Assembly: GCF_000372745.1 (NCBI RefSeq)
Contig: NZ_KB889686.1
Location: 269,914-333,913 of the forward strand
Length of the DNA stretch: 64,000 nucleotides
Reading direction: 5' to 3'
Origin: Embleya scabrispora DSM 41855
GTDB lineage: Bacteria; Actinomycetota; Actinomycetes; Streptomycetales; Streptomycetaceae
Positions 61,204 through 64,000 of this stretch are shown here, one piece after another. The notes beneath the pieces were generated by a model. That model was not told the DNA's origin, searched no databases, and saw only the letters and a list, made by a program, of their open reading frames with translations. Position 1 is the first letter of the stretch; each line of letters begins with the position of its first letter. The translations under genes were made by a program, and so were the position numbers.

Positions 61204-61882
61204 CAAACCAGCCTCCGCAGGTCGCCGGATGGCCCGGGAGGGCCGGATGTCCTCCCGTCGCGTCGGCGCACGCGACCTGATGGCCCGTACCCCACCAGGA
61301 TTGGAAACGGATCACGCCGGATACCACGATTCCCGTCCCGGTCCGACCTGTTGGTGGTATATCGGGCACCCGCCCGGACCCGCGGCGCCGGAACCACGGG
61401 CCGTCGCACGCCTGTTCGCGAGCGCACATCGCCCGGGGCCGCACTGCCTGCGACCCGGCCCATCGGCGGAATCCCGCGCGCCACAGGGCGCGTTGCGACT
61501 CCCGCTTCACATCGCCGTACATCTCGCCATGCATCTCGCCATGCAAGTACCAGGTCACAGGCGCGTTCGAGGTCGCCAGGGGAAACGATGGGCCGACCTC
61601 GCCGGCGCGTCCTGCCGAGGCTGTCCCACCTGCCTGGCCGGAGGTCAATACGCGTTCACCCTATGGCAATTCGCGCACACCCTGAAGGCGCATCGTGCGC
61701 TGTACGGTTCCGCGACAACGAGCCGCCGGGACGGAATGCGGCGTCGGATGTCGTCCATGCCATGCCGATTCGAGCCGCCGGGGGAGTCCGGTGGTTCCGA
61801 GCATGCGTGCGCCCGATTCCGGGGCTCGTGGTGGCGTCGCGCAGTTCGGCGCGGCGGGGTGGAATCAAAGACGGGAGTACAT
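61204..61882. other. Divergent intergenic region with 12-base repeat
   Basis: A 679-base gap between divergent genes, holding copy B of the dispersed repeat. No gene with a ribosome site is supported. On the minus strand a frame reading TWYLHGEMHGEMYGD runs through the repeat. Confidence 0.5.
61515..61561. repeat. 12-base tandem repeat plus conserved block, copy B
   Basis: Three 12-base units (ccgtaca at 61515, ccatgca at 61527 and 61539) precede the same aagtaccaggtca block as in copy A; 61534-61561 match 38212-38239 with two differences. The minus-strand reading is TWYLHGEMHGEMYGDV. It is in a divergent intergenic region, unlike copy A, which is convergent. Confidence 0.75.
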
Positions 61883-63085
61883 GTGGCGAACGCCGATGTG
61901 GTGGCTCGCGCGCGAGTCGTGCTGTTCGACGTCGACCGGGTGTCGGCGGAACGACTGGTCGGGATCTATCGCGTCCTGGGGGAGGTCGACGGACCCGCGC
62001 ACTACGCTCGACGGTTGGCCGTGGCGCTGCACACGACCGGGCATATCTTCGGGCACAACGGGGCCGACATGGGCCTCACGCTCGGCAGGCTGACCGAGGC
62101 GATCCACCTGTGCCGAAGCCTGGACCCGGCCGAACACCGGGACCGGGACGCCGTGTTGCGAGGCATGCTGAGCACTTACCAGTGGGCGCTGTACCGCTAC
62201 GACCGACGAGCCGAGGCGCTCGCCGTACGGCGCGAGATCCTCACCCTGGCCCGCGCCGGTGCCCGCACGGGTGACCGGTGGTTCCTGGCCGAGGCGCTCC
62301 TGGAAGTCGCCGTCGCACTGGTCGAGGACGGCCGCGACGACGAGGCCGAACCGCTGTTCGCCGAGGCGGTGACGGTGACCGCCGGCCTCACCCGAGGCCA
62401 TGTCCCGACCGCCGACCGCCACTGGTACATCACCGCACACGCGGGCAGGCTCGCCACCCGCGGCCGGTTCGTCGACGCGGCCGACGCGTACCGACCGCTC
62501 CTGGAGACGACCCACGAGGACCGCCAAGTTCCGATCCTGCTGTACGGCGCGCAATTGCTCGCCGCCGCGAACCGACCCGCCGAAAGTCGGACGGTGCTGA
62601 CGCGTGCCGTCGAGGCGTATCGCACGCGCGCCGCGCACAGCCCCGGCCGAGGTCTGCGTCACGACCTGCTCGCCCACCACCTCGCGGTGCTCGGCGCCGC
62701 GGACGAACCGGCCGACATCGCCCACGCCACCACCTTCGACCACTGGTCGCCCACCCGCCTGATCCGGCACATCGAGGCCGAACCCGCGCTCCGCGCCGCG
62801 CTCGACGCACCGACCACCACACCCGCACAACGCGTCGTGCTCGAACGCCGAGTCAACGTCCGCGCGACCTTCGCGCCGATGTCCCGTACGGCCGCGACCC
62901 GCCTACTCGTGCCCGCCTACGCCAAGGCCCTCGAACACGCCCGCTCGCTCGCGATCGCCGACCCCACCGTGGCAACCCCCCTGCTGGCCCGCGCCCTCAC
63001 CGACTACGCCCTCGTCCTGGCCGGCGTGGGCCGCGCCCGCGACGGCATCCCCGCCCTGGAAGAGGCAACCACCCTGCACGGCTGA
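61883..63085 (+). CDS. Tetratricopeptide-like helical repeat protein
   Basis: A 400-residue soluble protein from GTG 61883 (gggag five bases upstream). It is built from helical pairs with TPR-like positions, such as AVLRGMLSTYQWALYRYDRR, AEALLEVAVALVEDGRDDEA and LLYGAQLLAAANRPAESRTV. No DNA-binding or enzymatic domain is attached. Such proteins mediate protein contacts. It is similar in style to the TPR halves of SARP or NB-ARC regulators but is free-standing. Confidence 0.7.
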   Translation: MANADVVARARVVLFDVDRVSAERLVGIYRVLGEVDGPAHYARRLAVALHTTGHIFGHNGADMGLTLGRLTEAIHLCRSLDPAEHRDRDAVLRGMLSTYQWALYRYDRRAEALAVRREILTLARAGARTGDRWFLAEALLEVAVALVEDGRDDEAEPLFAEAVTVTAGLTRGHVPTADRHWYITAHAGRLATRGRFVDAADAYRPLLETTHEDRQVPILLYGAQLLAAANRPAESRTVLTRAVEAYRTRAAHSPGRGLRHDLLAHHLAVLGAADEPADIAHATTFDHWSPTRLIRHIEAEPALRAALDAPTTTPAQRVVLERRVNVRATFAPMSRTAATRLLVPAYAKALEHARSLAIADPTVATPLLARALTDYALVLAGVGRARDGIPALEEATTLHG

Positions 63086-63108
63086 GGGCCGACGGCCGAC
63101 GGTCCGGT

Positions 63109-63132
63109 CTCGGCGCGAGTGCTCGCGCCGAG
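63109..63132. terminator. Convergent terminator hairpin
   Basis: Eleven-base perfect arms ctcggcgcgag (63109-63119) and ctcgcgccgag (63122-63132) separated by two bases, between genes ending at 63085 (plus) and 63175 (minus). Confidence 0.65.
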
Positions 63133-63174
63133 GCTGGCCGGCGCGGGCGCCGAGCGAAGCCGAGTCGGCCGGAG

Positions 63175-64000
63175 TCAACTCTCCGCCTTTGCCGTGCGCG
63201 CGTGCGGAATGGGCGGTGCGGCCGGTTCCGACCGGATGCCGTACTGCGCCGCCTGGGCCGTGTACATGGCCCGATACCGACCCGCGTCGAGCGCCATCAG
63301 GCGGTCGTGGTCGCCCTGTTCGATCAGCCGCCCGTCCTCCAGCACGTAGATGAGGTCGGCGGTGGCGGTCGCGGCCAGCCGGTGGGTGATCAGCAGTACC
63401 GTCGTCCCGTCCTCGGTCATCGACCGCAGCGCGGCGAACGCGGCGATCTCCGCCTCCGGATCCAGCGCGGAGGTCGGCTCGTCGACGATCACGAACGGCG
63501 CGCCGCGGTAACGGGTCCGGGCATTGCCGATCTTCTGCCACTGCCCGCCGGAGATCTGCGAACCGCGTTGGTAGCCCTTGACGATCAGGGTGTCCCAGCC
63601 GTGTGGCAACCCGCCGACCAGGTCGCTCGCATCGGCTCGGGCGACCGACCCCTCCACCCGGGCCTGGTCGAGCGGCCGATCGGGGCGGCCGATGAAGACG
63701 TTCGCCCGCGCGGTCATCGCCCAGCGCGGAAAGTCCTGGCCGAGCACCGCCACCCGGTCGAAGATCCGGTCCCGATCGGCCTCGCGGACGTCCACGCCGC
63801 CCCAGCTCAGGGTGCCCTCGCTGGGCAGCAGCAGACCGGCGACCAGCTTGGACAGTGTGGTCTTGCCCGAGCCGTTCTCACCGACCAACGCGACCACCTT
63901 GCCCGCCGGGATACGCAGGCTTACCCGGTCCAGCGCCGGCGCGTCGTTGCCGGGATAACGGTACGAGACGCGGTCCAGTCGCACCTCGTCCACGACATGC
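63175..64000 (-). CDS. ABC exporter ATPase domain, N-terminal part outside window
   Basis: The frame is open to the window edge, so this is the C-terminal part of a longer protein, most likely a fused permease-ATPase exporter. Visible are Walker A GENGSGKTT, the signature QISGGQWQKIGNARTRYR and Walker B FVIVDEPTSALDPEAE with a switch His in LLITHRLAAT. The sequence between (QDFPRWAMTARANVFIGRPD) is close to that of the 2139-3956 exporter and to those of lanthipeptide and lasso-peptide clusters. Whether a peptide cluster lies beyond the window cannot be seen. Confidence 0.85.
   Translation of the reverse strand, partial: HVVDEVRLDRVSYRYPGNDAPALDRVSLRIPAGKVVALVGENGSGKTTLSKLVAGLLLPSEGTLSWGGVDVREADRDRIFDRVAVLGQDFPRWAMTARANVFIGRPDRPLDQARVEGSVARADASDLVGGLPHGWDTLIVKGYQRGSQISGGQWQKIGNARTRYRGAPFVIVDEPTSALDPEAEIAAFAALRSMTEDGTTVLLITHRLAATATADLIYVLEDGRLIEQGDHDRLMALDAGRYRAMYTAQAAQYGIRSEPAAPPIPHARTAKAES

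Overview
The window is very GC-rich with codon use typical of an actinomycete. Lipoprotein signals, a class F-type sortase, mycothiol-linked DinB/MDMPI-type proteins, a GuaB1-type GMP reductase, an ECF41-like sigma factor and several TetR/LuxR regulators together point to a chromosomal segment of a Streptomycetaceae-like organism. The genus cannot be fixed from sequence alone. About 67 protein genes or remnants are supported. I saw no rRNA, tRNA, CRISPR array, insertion sequence or phage gene.

Left part (1-9.7 kb). The tail of a sugar-binding ABC transporter protein and a lipoprotein precede the most striking locus. On the minus strand, a 52-residue cysteine-rich peptide (5362-5520, not previously called because it is so short) is followed by four tightly overlapping genes: a MauE-like membrane redox protein, a TlpA/MauD-like thioredoxin-fold protein with CEPC, an ABC exporter, and an S26 signal peptidase. 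I read this as a self-contained cassette that makes, oxidises, exports and trims a disulfide-rich peptide. Hairpins lie after the peptide gene and before the mauE-like gene. Next come a sortase with a small secreted membrane-anchored partner, a stand-alone acyltransferase and a secreted SH3-like protein.

Middle part (9.7-36 kb). This is a patchwork of single genes: oxidoreductase, ankyrin and hemerythrin-like proteins, a SecD-P1-like lipoprotein, proline iminopeptidase, APH-like kinase, GNATs, GtrA, methyltransferase, MFS, AraC, DinB proteins, HIT, TetR regulators, alpha/beta hydrolases, a polytopic membrane protein and a Nudix hydrolase. It also holds a VOC gene broken by a one-base deletion and a remnant of an acetylxylan esterase gene.

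Right part (34-64 kb). A NarL-type two-component system is divergent from an ABC ATPase/permease pair that it may control. A DrrA-like ATPase, a DUF4097 protein and a ribbon-helix-helix protein follow without a permease. Then come two paralogous hemerythrin proteins, an OsmC protein, a DHA2 exporter divergent from an ECF41-like sigma factor across a 7-bp tandem repeat, GuaB1, an AbiEii-like nucleotidyltransferase, a redox/metabolic block (SDR, threonine dehydratase-like, SDR plus LLM oxidoreductase), a DUF3068 protein, a helical-repeat protein and a partial ABC exporter. A 12-bp-period tandem repeat with a shared conserved block occurs twice, 23 kb apart (38.2 and 61.5 kb).
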